18,773 bases of DNA from CAVVDT01 sp964568825. Its GTDB lineage: Bacteria; Pseudomonadota; Alphaproteobacteria; Rhizobiales; Aestuariivirgaceae. Of the stretch, positions 7,775-14,944 are shown piece by piece; within the stretch, counting starts at the first letter, position 1; every line of letters starts with the position of its first letter. The stretch is from positions 1-18,773 of the forward strand of contig CAZMSA010000062.1 of assembly GCA_964568825.1 (NCBI GenBank), written 5' to 3'. The position numbers and the translations under genes were made by a program. The notes beneath the pieces were generated by a model. That model saw only the letters and a program-made list of their open reading frames with translations. It was not told the origin of the DNA and ran no database searches.

Positions 7775-8953
7775 ATGACCGCATTCGCCGCCGACTGGAT
7801 CAACCTGCTGATCCGCTGGGGCCACCTGATCGCCGGTATCGGCTGGATCGGTACCTCGTTCTATTTCATTGCGCTGGATCTGTCGCTGAAGCGCCGCCCC
7901 GAAATGCGCGAGGGCGTCGCCGGCACGGTCTGGGAGGTGCATGGCGGCGGCTTTTATCAGGTGGAGAAATATACCCTCGCCCCCAAGACGCTGCCGTCCG
8001 ACCTCATCTGGTACAAGTGGGAGGCCTACCTCACATGGGTGACCGGCTTTTCGCTGCTGATCGTCCAGTACTATCTCAATGCCCGCTCATGGCTCATCGA
8101 CCCGGGCGTCATGCCGCTTGAGCCCTGGCAGGCGATCGCCATTTCGGTGGGCGGCCTGGTGGCCGGCTGGCTGATCTATGACGGGCTTTGCCGTTCGCCG
8201 CTGAAGAACCATCCGGTGGCGCTGGTGGCGGCCGTCTTCATCCTCATCCTCGCCGCCGCCTGGGGCTACACGCACGTGTTTTCCGGGCGCAGCGCGCTCA
8301 TCCAAGTGGGGGCCTTCATCGGCACCATCATGGCGGTGAACGTCTTCATGGTGATCATCCCCAACCAGAAAAAGATCGCCGATGCGCTGATGGCCGGCGC
8401 CGCCCCCGACCCGGCATGGGGCGCCACGGGAAAAACCCGCTCGGTGCACAACACCTATCTCACCCTGCCGGTGCTGGTGATGATGGTGTCGGGCCATTAC
8501 CCCATGCTGTCGGCAAGCCATCAGGCCTGGGCGGTGGTGGGGCTGATCGTGGTGGGCGGCGCCATTCTCAGGCATTTCCTGGTACGCCACGAGGTGGGCG
8601 ATCCACTGGCCAAGATCGCCTGGGCGCTGCCGGTGATCGCGGCGTGCCTGATTGCCGCCATGTGGCTGACGGCGCCGGTGCGCCTTTCGACCGCCGGTAT
8701 CCACGTCAGCGATGCCGAAATCACCGCGCTGACCCGCAAGCATTGCGTCATGTGCCATGCGGCAAAGCCCACCCACGAGGGCTTTGATGCCCCGCCCAAG
8801 GGCGTGAAGCTCGAAACCCTGGATGAGGTGCGCCGCTATGCCAAGCTGATCCGCCAGTTCGCCGTTCAGTCCGACGTCATGCCGCTCGGCAACGAAACCG
8901 GCATGACCAAGGTCGAGCGCGCCAAGCTGGGCGCCTGGCTGGATGTGCAATAG
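7775..8953 (+). CDS. puuD: Membrane-bound urate oxidase PuuD with C-terminal cytochrome c domain
   Basis: Oxidises urate to 5-hydroxyisourate at the inner membrane and passes electrons through its own haem c to the respiratory chain, so unlike soluble uricase it need not make hydrogen peroxide. The first ~310 of 392 residues contain about eight hydrophobic segments; the first includes RWGHLIAGIGWIGTSFYFIA with His17 as a family-conserved residue. The C-terminal domain has the haem attachment motif C324-V-M-C327-H328, with Met369 in VMPLGNETGM as likely axial ligand, and ends in a typical cytochrome helix (KVERAKLGAWL). ATG 7775 is chosen because GAGGGA (7764-7769) is 5 bases upstream and the family N-terminus starts there. 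It is followed by uraD after 15 bases. Length and motifs agree with known PuuD proteins. Confidence 0.95.
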   Translation: MTAFAADWINLLIRWGHLIAGIGWIGTSFYFIALDLSLKRRPEMREGVAGTVWEVHGGGFYQVEKYTLAPKTLPSDLIWYKWEAYLTWVTGFSLLIVQYYLNARSWLIDPGVMPLEPWQAIAISVGGLVAGWLIYDGLCRSPLKNHPVALVAAVFILILAAAWGYTHVFSGRSALIQVGAFIGTIMAVNVFMVIIPNQKKIADALMAGAAPDPAWGATGKTRSVHNTYLTLPVLVMMVSGHYPMLSASHQAWAVVGLIVVGGAILRHFLVRHEVGDPLAKIAWALPVIAACLIAAMWLTAPVRLSTAGIHVSDAEITALTRKHCVMCHAAKPTHEGFDAPPKGVKLETLDEVRRYAKLIRQFAVQSDVMPLGNETGMTKVERAKLGAWLDVQ

Positions 8954-8968
8954 GACGACGTTGACCCC

Positions 8969-9481
8969 GTGACCTTCAGCATCGATCAGATCAACGCGTT
9001 ATCGAACGCCGGCTTTGTTGAAGCCTGCGGCGACGTGGCCGAGCATTCGCCGTGGGTGGCCGAGGCGGCGGCGCAAAAGCGCCCCTTTGCCAGCCGCGCG
9101 GCGATGATCGCTGCCTTCGAGGCAAGCCTTGCCGCGGCCGCGCCCGAGGCCCAACTGGCGTTGTTGCGGGCGCACCCCGATCTGGCCGGCAAGGCGGCCA
9201 TTGCCGGTGAGGTGACAGACGACTCGGCCCGCGAACAGGCGGGCGCCGGGCTCGGCAGCCTCACAGCCGACGAGTTCGCGCGCTTCACCCGGCTGAACGC
9301 GGCCTATCGCGCCCGCTTCGGCTTTCCCTTCATCTTCGCGGTGAAGGGGGCGACGAAGGAACAGATCCTTTACGCCTTCGAGGCGAGGCTGAAAAACACG
9401 GCCGAAACCGAATTCACCACGGCGCTGGAGCAGGTGATGCGCATCTTCTCATTTCGTATCGAGGATCGGGTGAGCCCATGA
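8969..9481 (+). CDS. uraD: 2-oxo-4-hydroxy-4-carboxy-5-ureidoimidazoline (OHCU) decarboxylase
   Basis: Converts OHCU to (S)-allantoin, the third step after urate, in the cytoplasm. 170 residues, normal for the family. Catalytic-site residues seen are His69 in AHPDLAGK, and Ser86 with Glu89 in DDSAREQAGAG; the spacing (17 and 3) is the same as His67/Ser84/Glu87 of the characterised fish enzyme. The conserved block NAAYRARFGFPFIFAVKG and the C-terminal RIFSFRIEDRV also match. The start appears to be GTG at 8969; the only upstream purine-rich sequence (AGGA at 8952-8955) is rather distant, so translation may depend on coupling with puuD. The stop overlaps the guaD start by 4 bases (ATGA). Confidence 0.94.
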   Translation: MTFSIDQINALSNAGFVEACGDVAEHSPWVAEAAAQKRPFASRAAMIAAFEASLAAAAPEAQLALLRAHPDLAGKAAIAGEVTDDSAREQAGAGLGSLTADEFARFTRLNAAYRARFGFPFIFAVKGATKEQILYAFEARLKNTAETEFTTALEQVMRIFSFRIEDRVSP

Positions 9482-10788
9482 CCGCCCGCGTCCTCCTCGG
9501 TGACATCGTCACCTTCGATGCCAGCCCCCGTTATCATGGCGATACCATGACCCCGCGCCATATCGCCAACGGGGCGGTGGCGGTCGATGCCGCCGGGCGC
9601 GTCGCCTGGGTGGGCGGGCGCGCCAGCCTGCCGGAAGGCTTCGGCGGGCTGCCGGTCGATGACTGGACGGGGCGCCTGATCCTGCCGGGCTTTGTCGATG
9701 CCCATATCCATTTCCCGCAATGCCGCATGCTGGCCGCCCCCGGCCTCGATCTCCTCGACTGGCTGGCCCGCTTCACCTTCCCCGAAGAAGCCCGTTATGG
9801 CGACCCGGCCTGGGCCAAGGCGCGGGCCGGCGACTTCCTGAAAATCCTGTTCCGACACGGCACCACGTCGGCGCTGGCCTTTTCCTCGGTCCACAAGTGT
9901 GCCGCCGAGGCGCTGTTCGGAGCCGCCCAAAAGGTTGGCATGGCGCTCACGACCGGCAAGACGATGATGGACCGCAACGCCCGACCTGACGTCGAGGATG
10001 ACGCCGAGACATCGGGCATCGAATCGGCCGACCTGATCGCCAGATGGCACGGGGTGGGGCGGCTTCAATATGCCATCACCCCGCGCTTTGCCGTGACTTC
10101 ATCGGATGCCCAGCTTCAGGTGGTGGGTGAATTGGTGAAGTGCAACCCCGGCCTCGTCATGCAGACCCATCTCTCCGAAAGCCGCCGCGAGATCGAGACG
10201 GTCGCCCGCCTGTTCCCGGCAGCCAAGGATTATACCGACGTCTATGACCGCTTCGGCCTGCTGGGGCCGAGGAGTCTCTTTGCCCACGGCATCCACCTGA
10301 GCGAGCGCGAATGTGCGCGCCTGGCCGAGGCCGGATCGACGGTAGTCCACTGCCCCACCTCCAACACCTTCCTTGGCTCAGGGCTTTTCGACATCGGCCG
10401 TGTGGCGAATGAAAGCCGCCCGGTGGCAGTGGGGGTGGCGACCGACATCGCCGGCGGCACCAGCTATTCGATGCTGGCAACGCTGGGCGAAGCCTACAAG
10501 GTGGCGATGCTCAAGGGCCGCCGCTTCACTGCCGGCGATGCCTTCGCCATGGCGACCCGCGGCAATGCCGAGCGCGTCGGGCTTGAGGCGACCGGCAGCC
10601 TCGATGAAGGCAACTGGGCCGACGTCGTGGTGCTCGATCCCCGCGCCACCCCGGTGCTTGCCGCCCGTGATGATCTGTCGGAAAGTCTGGAGGAGAGGTT
10701 GTTCGCACTGATGATGCTGGGCGATGACCGGGCGGTGGCCGCGACCTATGTGGCGGGGGCTTGCGTGCATGAGCGGGAGGAGACGTGA
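9478..10788 (+). CDS. guaD: Guanine deaminase
   Basis: Hydrolyses guanine to xanthine and ammonia, feeding xanthine dehydrogenase. A 436-residue amidohydrolase-superfamily protein. Metal ligands are at His76 and His78 (PGFVDAHIHFPQ), His231 (QTHLSE), His270 (FAHGIHLSE) and Asp323 (ATDIAGG); order and spacing fit characterised guanine deaminases (human 82, 84, 240, 279, 330). The segment HCPTSNTFLGSGLFDI and the following GTSYSMLATLGEAYK are also typical. The start ATG overlaps the uraD stop by 4 bases, and the stop overlaps the puuE start (TGATG), so these are translated from one message. Related chlorohydrolase-like amidohydrolases are the main alternative, but the motif set and purine context favour guaD. 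Confidence 0.94.
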   Translation: MTARVLLGDIVTFDASPRYHGDTMTPRHIANGAVAVDAAGRVAWVGGRASLPEGFGGLPVDDWTGRLILPGFVDAHIHFPQCRMLAAPGLDLLDWLARFTFPEEARYGDPAWAKARAGDFLKILFRHGTTSALAFSSVHKCAAEALFGAAQKVGMALTTGKTMMDRNARPDVEDDAETSGIESADLIARWHGVGRLQYAITPRFAVTSSDAQLQVVGELVKCNPGLVMQTHLSESRREIETVARLFPAAKDYTDVYDRFGLLGPRSLFAHGIHLSERECARLAEAGSTVVHCPTSNTFLGSGLFDIGRVANESRPVAVGVATDIAGGTSYSMLATLGEAYKVAMLKGRRFTAGDAFAMATRGNAERVGLEATGSLDEGNWADVVVLDPRATPVLAARDDLSESLEERLFALMMLGDDRAVAATYVAGACVHEREET

Positions 10789-11696
10789 TGGCTGGAAAAT
10801 ATCCCCGCGACCTTCAAGGCTACGGCCGCTCGGCCCCCGACCCGCGCTGGCCGGGCGGGGCGCGGATCGCCGTGCAGTTCGTCATCAACTATGAGGAAGG
10901 CGGCGAGAACTCGGTCCTGCATGGCGATGCGGCTTCCGAAGCCTTCCTGTCGGAAATCGTCGGCGCCGCGGCATGGCCCGGCATGCGCCACATGAACATG
11001 GAATCGATTTACGAATACGGCACCCGCGCCGGCTTCTGGCGCCTGTGGCGGCTCTTCAGCGGCCGCGAAGTGCCGGTCACCGTCTACGGCGTGGCGACCG
11101 CCCTTGAACGCGGGCCGGAGCAGGTGAGGGCGATGCTGGAGGCCGGATGGGAGGTCGCCTCGCACGGGCTCAAGTGGATCGAGTACAAGGATTTCTCAAG
11201 GCAAGACGAACGCGCCCACATGGTCGAGGCGATCCGCATCCACGAGAAGATGACCGGCGCCCGGCCGCTCGGCTGGTACACCGGCCGCACATCGATCCAT
11301 ACCACCGACTTGGTGATGGAGGAGGGGGGCTTCCTCTATTCCTCCGACAGCTATGCCGATGACCTGCCCTACTGGATCGACGGACCCAAGGGGCCGCACC
11401 TCATCGTTCCCTATACGCTCGATTCGAACGACATGCGCTTTGCCACCCCGCAAGGCTTCAATTCCGCCGAGCAGTTCTTCACCTATCTCAGGGACACATT
11501 CGATGTGCTGTATGCCGAGGGAAAGGCAGGCTCACCGAAGATGATGAACATCGGCCTGCACTGTCGCATTAGCGGCCGGCCGGGCCGCCTCGCCGGGCTG
11601 ATGCGCTTTTTAGACCACATCGACCGCCACGAGGGGGTATGGCTGGCGCGCCGCATCGACATCGCCCGCCACTGGCACGAACATCACCGGTCCTGA
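10788..11696 (+). CDS. puuE: Allantoinase PuuE (polysaccharide-deacetylase/NodB fold type)
   Basis: Opens the allantoin ring to give allantoate. It belongs to the cofactor-independent PuuE type, related to polysaccharide deacetylases rather than to the metal-dependent amidohydrolase allantoinases. 302 residues; recognisable family segments are FVINYEEGGENSVLHGD near residues 31-47, NMESIYEYGTRAGFWRLWRL, VASHGLKWIEYKDF, YTGRTSIHTTDLVMEEGGFL, YSSDSYADDLPYW and GLHCRISGRPGR. The start is ATG 10788 (a GTG at 10785 precedes it), with GGGAGGAG at 10775-10782 as ribosome binding site inside the guaD end. It is last in the plus-strand purine run and converges on the minus-strand NYN gene with only 6 bases between stops. 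No terminator hairpin is visible at this junction. Confidence 0.94.
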   Translation: MAGKYPRDLQGYGRSAPDPRWPGGARIAVQFVINYEEGGENSVLHGDAASEAFLSEIVGAAAWPGMRHMNMESIYEYGTRAGFWRLWRLFSGREVPVTVYGVATALERGPEQVRAMLEAGWEVASHGLKWIEYKDFSRQDERAHMVEAIRIHEKMTGARPLGWYTGRTSIHTTDLVMEEGGFLYSSDSYADDLPYWIDGPKGPHLIVPYTLDSNDMRFATPQGFNSAEQFFTYLRDTFDVLYAEGKAGSPKMMNIGLHCRISGRPGRLAGLMRFLDHIDRHEGVWLARRIDIARHWHEHHRS

Positions 11697-11702
11697 CGGC
11701 GG

Positions 11703-12407
11703 TCACTTGCGTTTGATCTCGACGACCTTTGGCGCCGGTCGTCTGGTTTCGAACTGCCCGGTCTTCTTCACCAGATCGACCAGCTTCTTATGGCCGTAAC
11801 GGCGAACGACGAACGGCGGTATCCTTGAGCGAAGGTGCGCGCCGACCTGGCTGAGATTGGCCCAACCATCCTCATTGCCAACCTCTCGGACGGCTTCGCT
11901 TATCTGGTCTCCAGCCTCGCGAAGCAGTTCCCGTTGCGCGGCATCCGGCTGCGGCTCGCGGGGCGGAGAAGGTGCCGGTTTCATAAGATTTTCGAGCTTG
12001 AAGAACTTCGAGCAGGCATTGCGGAACCGCGCCGGTGTGGTTCTATTGCCAAAGCCATAGACCAGCTTTTTGTCTTTACGCAGCCTTTCCACCAGTCCGG
12101 TGTAATCGCTGTCGGAGCCGACCACGCAGATACCTGCGAGATCGCGGTCTTCATGCAGGAGATCCATGGCAGCGACCACAAGGTTGATATCGGTTGAATT
12201 CTTGCCCTGCTTCTTTGACAACCTTCGCGGCGTCTCGATTTTCACGGTGGGCACAACCTTGAGCCATTTCTTGTGATGGCCATTCGCATAGGCGCGGCGA
12301 ATATCGGGATTGCCGAGTTTCGCGACTTCCCGAAAGATGGCTGGCGCAAAACTGGCCCCGACATTGTCGGCGTCGATCAGGACCGCCAGGCGGTTCTCAT
12401 GTGGCAT
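11703..12407 (-). CDS. NYN (PIN-like) putative ribonuclease with C-terminal LOTUS/OST-HTH domain
   Basis: Probable RNA-acting enzyme of unknown target. The N-terminal NYN domain (about residues 5-140 of 234) starts LAVLIDADNVGAS and has the acidic residues of the PIN-like active site: Asp12, Asp73 (STDINLVVAAMDLL), and Asp99/Asp101 (VVGSDSDYTGLVERLR). A Pro/Gln-rich linker (about 143-158) leads to a LOTUS/OST-HTH-like RNA-binding region (about 163-225: GWANLSQVGAHLRSRIPP, YGHKKLVDLVKKTGQFETR). A GTG at 12431 is in frame, but AGGAGAG six bases before the ATG at 12407 favours the latter. Base composition is lower than its neighbours (33/60 G+C in bases 12001-12060 against 42/60 in guaD bases 10561-10620). 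No functional link to purines is evident; it may be an insertion into the cluster. Family confident, role unknown. Confidence 0.88.
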   Translation of the reverse strand: MPHENRLAVLIDADNVGASFAPAIFREVAKLGNPDIRRAYANGHHKKWLKVVPTVKIETPRRLSKKQGKNSTDINLVVAAMDLLHEDRDLAGICVVGSDSDYTGLVERLRKDKKLVYGFGNRTTPARFRNACSKFFKLENLMKPAPSPPREPQPDAAQRELLREAGDQISEAVREVGNEDGWANLSQVGAHLRSRIPPFVVRRYGHKKLVDLVKKTGQFETRRPAPKVVEIKRK

Positions 12408-12435
12408 CACCAGCTCTCCTGTCCCGGACACCAGC

Positions 12436-12448
12436 GGTCAAACTGACC
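12436..12448. repeat. Short perfect inverted repeat upstream of the NYN gene
   Basis: GGTCA-AAC-TGACC, 5-base arms and 3-base spacer, 29 bases before the NYN start, in the 106-base gap between allA and the NYN gene. It is operator-like in size, but no promoter elements could be placed around it, and a 13-base palindrome can occur by chance. Confidence 0.3.
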
Positions 12449-12513
12449 ATGCGTCACCTTACAGGGCTTGGGGTCGTGTTTCGAGCAGGGGCGGCCAACG
12501 TACTTTACGAAGT

Positions 12514-13014
12514 CTAAACCGAGATCAGCACCGCATCGCCGGGGGGGAAGTGGCGTTCTTCGAGATTGTCGCCGGGGCCGCCGCGGTCGACGATGAGAAA
12601 GTCCTGCATGGGCTCCAGCACCAGCAACGGGTGGTGCCAGACGCCGCGAGCATAATTGACGCCCTGATGGCCGCCGGCGGCAAAGCATAAAAGACCATCG
12701 CGCTCGAGCGGATCGTCACGCGACGAGACGACCACCAGCCATGGATGGTTCGTGAGGGGAAAAAACGCCTGCGTGCCGAGCGGATGGCGCTCCATCAGCG
12801 TAAGACGGATGGGCCGCGGCCGGGCGCGCCCGCGAAAGATCGAGATAAGCGGCTTGCCGTCACCGGCTGCCACATCCACCCGGGCGAGGTCGTGAAAACG
12901 CGTCGTGGTGCCCTCGTTGATGGGGTAGTGATGGGCGCCCTCGGTCTCGATCACCTCGCCGAACGCGGCAAAGGCATCGCGCGTCAGGGGACGGGGATCG
13001 AGCACCAGGGCCAT
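12514..13014 (-). CDS. allA: Ureidoglycolate lyase
   Basis: Splits ureidoglycolate into glyoxylate and urea, the last step of the urea-releasing allantoin route. 166 residues, close to the ~160 of E. coli AllA. Cupin-like family features seen: LTRDAFAAFGEVIET at the N-terminus, YPINEGTTTRFHDLARVD, MERHPLGTQAFFPL and NYARGVWHHPLLVLEPMQDFLIVDRGG. ATG 13014 lies 5 bases after the alc stop; a GTG at 13023 would overlap that stop by 4 bases and is an alternative. No good ribosome binding site is seen, so coupling with alc is likely. The stop is TAG at 12514-12516. The order alc-allA places consecutive pathway steps together. Confidence 0.92.
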   Translation of the reverse strand: MALVLDPRPLTRDAFAAFGEVIETEGAHHYPINEGTTTRFHDLARVDVAAGDGKPLISIFRGRARPRPIRLTLMERHPLGTQAFFPLTNHPWLVVVSSRDDPLERDGLLCFAAGGHQGVNYARGVWHHPLLVLEPMQDFLIVDRGGPGDNLEERHFPPGDAVLISV

Positions 13015-13019
13015 CGCCG

Positions 13020-14042
13020 TCACACCGACATTATCACGGGTTTCTCGTAAAGCCGCCCGAAGACCCTGAGCCGGCTCACCCCGCCGTCGGGAAAGATGTC
13101 GAGGCGCACATGGCTGGCGGCGACCGGTGACTTCAGCTTGAAGGTGTGGATGTGGTCGGCCTTGAGCTTTTGCGCATCGAGCAGCATCGGCCAGAACATG
13201 GTGTCGGTGATGATCGCGGCATCGCTTGCTGCTTCCACCAGCGCCCCGGCCAGTCCCGCCCGGTCGGGAAAGTTGCCCTTGAAATGGCAGGTGTCGATCT
13301 CGATCTTCTCGATGAGGCCGGCGGCGCCCAGCGCCAGCACCAGCCAGTCGTTGCCCGGCTCGCGCCGTCGCCTGGTCTCCCAGCCATCGCCCATGTCGCG
13401 GCCCCGGCCGGCGGTGATCAGCGTCCACACCGAACCGAAATGGGCATCGTTGTAGCCGACGATCCGCCCGCCATTGGCCAGCGCCGAAAGCTCATACACC
13501 CCGTCGCCGCCGTCATCGGCCCATGAGGCCACCGGCTCGCCATAGACGCGCAACCGCGCCACCCCGCCGTCGGGATGGATGTTGAGGCGCACATGATCGT
13601 AGACCCCGTCATCGCTGACGCCGACATAGTGGTGGGCGGAGGGGCCGAGCGCCGTCGCCGGCACGATCTCGCGCCAGGTGGCCTGATCGAGCGGGCGCTT
13701 GCCCGCAAGTGAGGCCTCGATGGAGGCGCCGGGCGGATAATTGCCGGTAAAATGGCTGGTGTCGATGTCGACGCCGCGAATGCGTCCCTTCACCCCGAGG
13801 CGGACGATGCAGTGATCGTGGCCGGGCGAGCGCTTGCGCCGTGTCTCCCAGCCGTCCATCCACTTGCCGTGATCGTCGTACTTGTCGGGGATGAACACCG
13901 GATCGGCATCGGCGATGAGGCGCGCGCGGGGGGCAAAGAATTCGTCCGAGGCCGAGACCGCCTCGGCACCGAGGCGCGGGGTGGCGAGGTTGACGAGGCG
14001 GCGGGCGAAATCGGGCCGGTCGGGATCGGGACTGGTGGTCAT
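13020..14042 (-). CDS. alc: Allantoicase
   Basis: Hydrolyses allantoate to (S)-ureidoglycolate and urea. The 340-residue product shows the tandem duplication characteristic of allantoicases (two jelly-roll modules): DGWETRR at 63-69 and 219-225, DTSHFTGNYP at 94-103 against DTCHFKGNFP at 250-259, and VRLNIHPDGGVARLRVYG at 151-168 against VRLDIFPDGGVSRLRVFG at 312-329. The N-terminal LVNLATPRLGAEAVSASDEFFAP is also typical. The open frame continues upstream to 14210 but that part overlaps dedA and has no family character; ATG 14042 (MTTSPDPD) is chosen, although no clear Shine-Dalgarno is visible before it. allA follows after 5 bases. It is read away from the IclR regulator, downstream of dedA. 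Confidence 0.95.
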   Translation of the reverse strand: MTTSPDPDRPDFARRLVNLATPRLGAEAVSASDEFFAPRARLIADADPVFIPDKYDDHGKWMDGWETRRKRSPGHDHCIVRLGVKGRIRGVDIDTSHFTGNYPPGASIEASLAGKRPLDQATWREIVPATALGPSAHHYVGVSDDGVYDHVRLNIHPDGGVARLRVYGEPVASWADDGGDGVYELSALANGGRIVGYNDAHFGSVWTLITAGRGRDMGDGWETRRRREPGNDWLVLALGAAGLIEKIEIDTCHFKGNFPDRAGLAGALVEAASDAAIITDTMFWPMLLDAQKLKADHIHTFKLKSPVAASHVRLDIFPDGGVSRLRVFGRLYEKPVIMSV

Positions 14043-14112
14043 GGCGGGCCATCCGGAAGGGAACGGGCTTGCTGCCGGTTGGTAGCATGAAGTGGCGGGA
14101 AAGGGGAAGAAT

Positions 14113-14691
14113 TCAGCCCTGGTGCGCGGTCTTGAAACGCTCCAGCAGCCAGCGCGCCAGCATGATGACGAGAGCCGCGCCCACCAGCAGGCCGGCGGCT
14201 TCCAGGCCAACTTTCTGCACGTCTGCCATGCGCGCGATCACCGCCGCCACCGATTGCGAAAAGGCATAGGCCAGCGTTCCCACCACCGTCGCCCAGGCCG
14301 CGCAGGCAACCAGGTTGACCGCCAGGAACAGCGGATAGCCGATGTCGGAACTGGCAAGCGTGGCATAGGCCGGGGTCCTCAGGCCCCATAGGAAGCGGGT
14401 GATGAAGATCGCCGGCACCGCCCGCCGCGCCAATACCCCGCGCGCCCGGCTGGTCCTGGCGGCCAGTGCCGGAAAGCGCTGAAAGACCCGTGTTCCGAAC
14501 CACCTGAGCACCAGGAAAGTCGTCTGGTCACCGGCAAAGGCACCAGCAAATGCCGCCACGATGACCCAGGCGATGTTCATCAGGCCGCGCTCGGCCGCCA
14601 CCGCCGCCAGCGCCAGCGATACCTCGCCTTCCACCAGGGTGCCCAGCGCCACCAGCCAGTAGCTGAACTGCGAAAGTGTCAAAAACGTCAA
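14113..14691 (-). CDS. DedA/VTT-family membrane protein
   Basis: A 192-residue inner membrane protein of the DedA (SNARE-associated, VTT) superfamily, whose members are thought to act as lipid scramblases or transporters. Hydrophobic segments run at about YWLVALGTLVEGEVSLALAA, IAWVIVAAFAGAFAGDQTTF, LFLAVNLVACAAWATVVGTL and AAGLLVGAALVIMLARWLL. The charged motifs fit the family: VEGE near the N-terminus, GDQTTFLVLRWFG, and ITRFLWGLRTPAY preceding the third long hydrophobic block. No ATG or GTG lies in frame between the upstream stop and the conserved region, so the start is apparently TTG at 14691, with GGAAAG a few bases upstream. It leads the minus-strand run dedA-alc-allA with 70 bases to alc, so it may be cotranscribed. 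Substrate is unknown; a link to allantoin is only positional. Confidence 0.85.
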   Translation of the reverse strand: MTFLTLSQFSYWLVALGTLVEGEVSLALAAVAAERGLMNIAWVIVAAFAGAFAGDQTTFLVLRWFGTRVFQRFPALAARTSRARGVLARRAVPAIFITRFLWGLRTPAYATLASSDIGYPLFLAVNLVACAAWATVVGTLAYAFSQSVAAVIARMADVQKVGLEAAGLLVGAALVIMLARWLLERFKTAHQG

Positions 14692-14742
14692 GTTGCGCTT
14701 TCCGGGCCCCGAAGCGGCATCCCGCTGTTAACAATTGACGGG

Positions 14743-14771
14743 CATGTAATCGCTTCGCCGGCAATTGCCAA
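14743..14771 (-). promoter_or_regulatory. Candidate sigma-70-like promoter for dedA-alc-allA
   Basis: On the minus strand, TTGGCA (plus bases 14766-14771) is followed after 17 bases by TACATG (plus bases 14743-14748). The -35 matches consensus at 5 of 6 and the -10 at only 3 of 6, so it is weak. It would start transcription about 45 bases before the dedA TTG. A perfect palindrome GGCAATTGCC (14760-14769) overlaps the -35 and could be an operator. Confidence 0.35.
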
Positions 14772-14841
14772 GTCCCGAAAGCTTGTAAATGTGTCGCAAC
14801 GCCAGACGGCGCGGATAAGCCTAAAGTCGTAGTGGATGGCT

Positions 14842-14870
14842 TTGACACTCCTTCCAAATCGCGCAATGAT
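14842..14870 (+). promoter_or_regulatory. Candidate sigma-70 promoter of the IclR regulator gene
   Basis: TTGACA at 14842-14847 matches the -35 consensus perfectly and is followed after 17 bases by AATGAT (14865-14870), 4 of 6 matches to the -10. The start site would be near 14877, leaving a leader of about 68 bases before the ATG. The inverted repeat at 14873-14885 would cover the start site. Confidence 0.45.
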
Positions 14871-14872
14871 GA

Positions 14873-14885
14873 TCCATATGATGGA
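14873..14885. promoter_or_regulatory. Inverted repeat TCCAT-ATG-ATGGA, possible IclR-family operator
   Basis: Five-base arms around a 3-base centre, located at the predicted transcription start of the IclR gene. IclR-family sites often contain TTCCA/TGGAA half-sites; here CTTCCA (14851-14856) and TGGAA (14882-14886) also flank the region in inverted orientation. Autoregulation and control of the divergent allantoin genes is inferred from position only. Confidence 0.4.
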
Positions 14886-14944
14886 ATAAGGGGTATGACC
14901 CGCGCCACAAGCGGGAAGCCTCGGCAGTCGAGAGGGTGGTGTTT

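Noticed and set aside
11690..11710. Possible bidirectional terminator at the puuE/NYN convergence.
   Set aside because: Only 6 bases separate the stops and no hairpin with a T-run could be found there.
12408..12513. Cysteine-rich open stretch (VGRPCSKHDPKPCKVTHG) between allA and the NYN gene on the minus strand.
   Set aside because: No start codon or ribosome binding site of its own and too short; it may be chance or a remnant, and I cannot tie it to a family.
12514..13428. A 304-codon minus-strand frame covering allA and extending far upstream.
   Set aside because: The part above position 13014 is an out-of-frame reading of alc with Arg/Gly-rich composition; only the last 166 codons match AllA.
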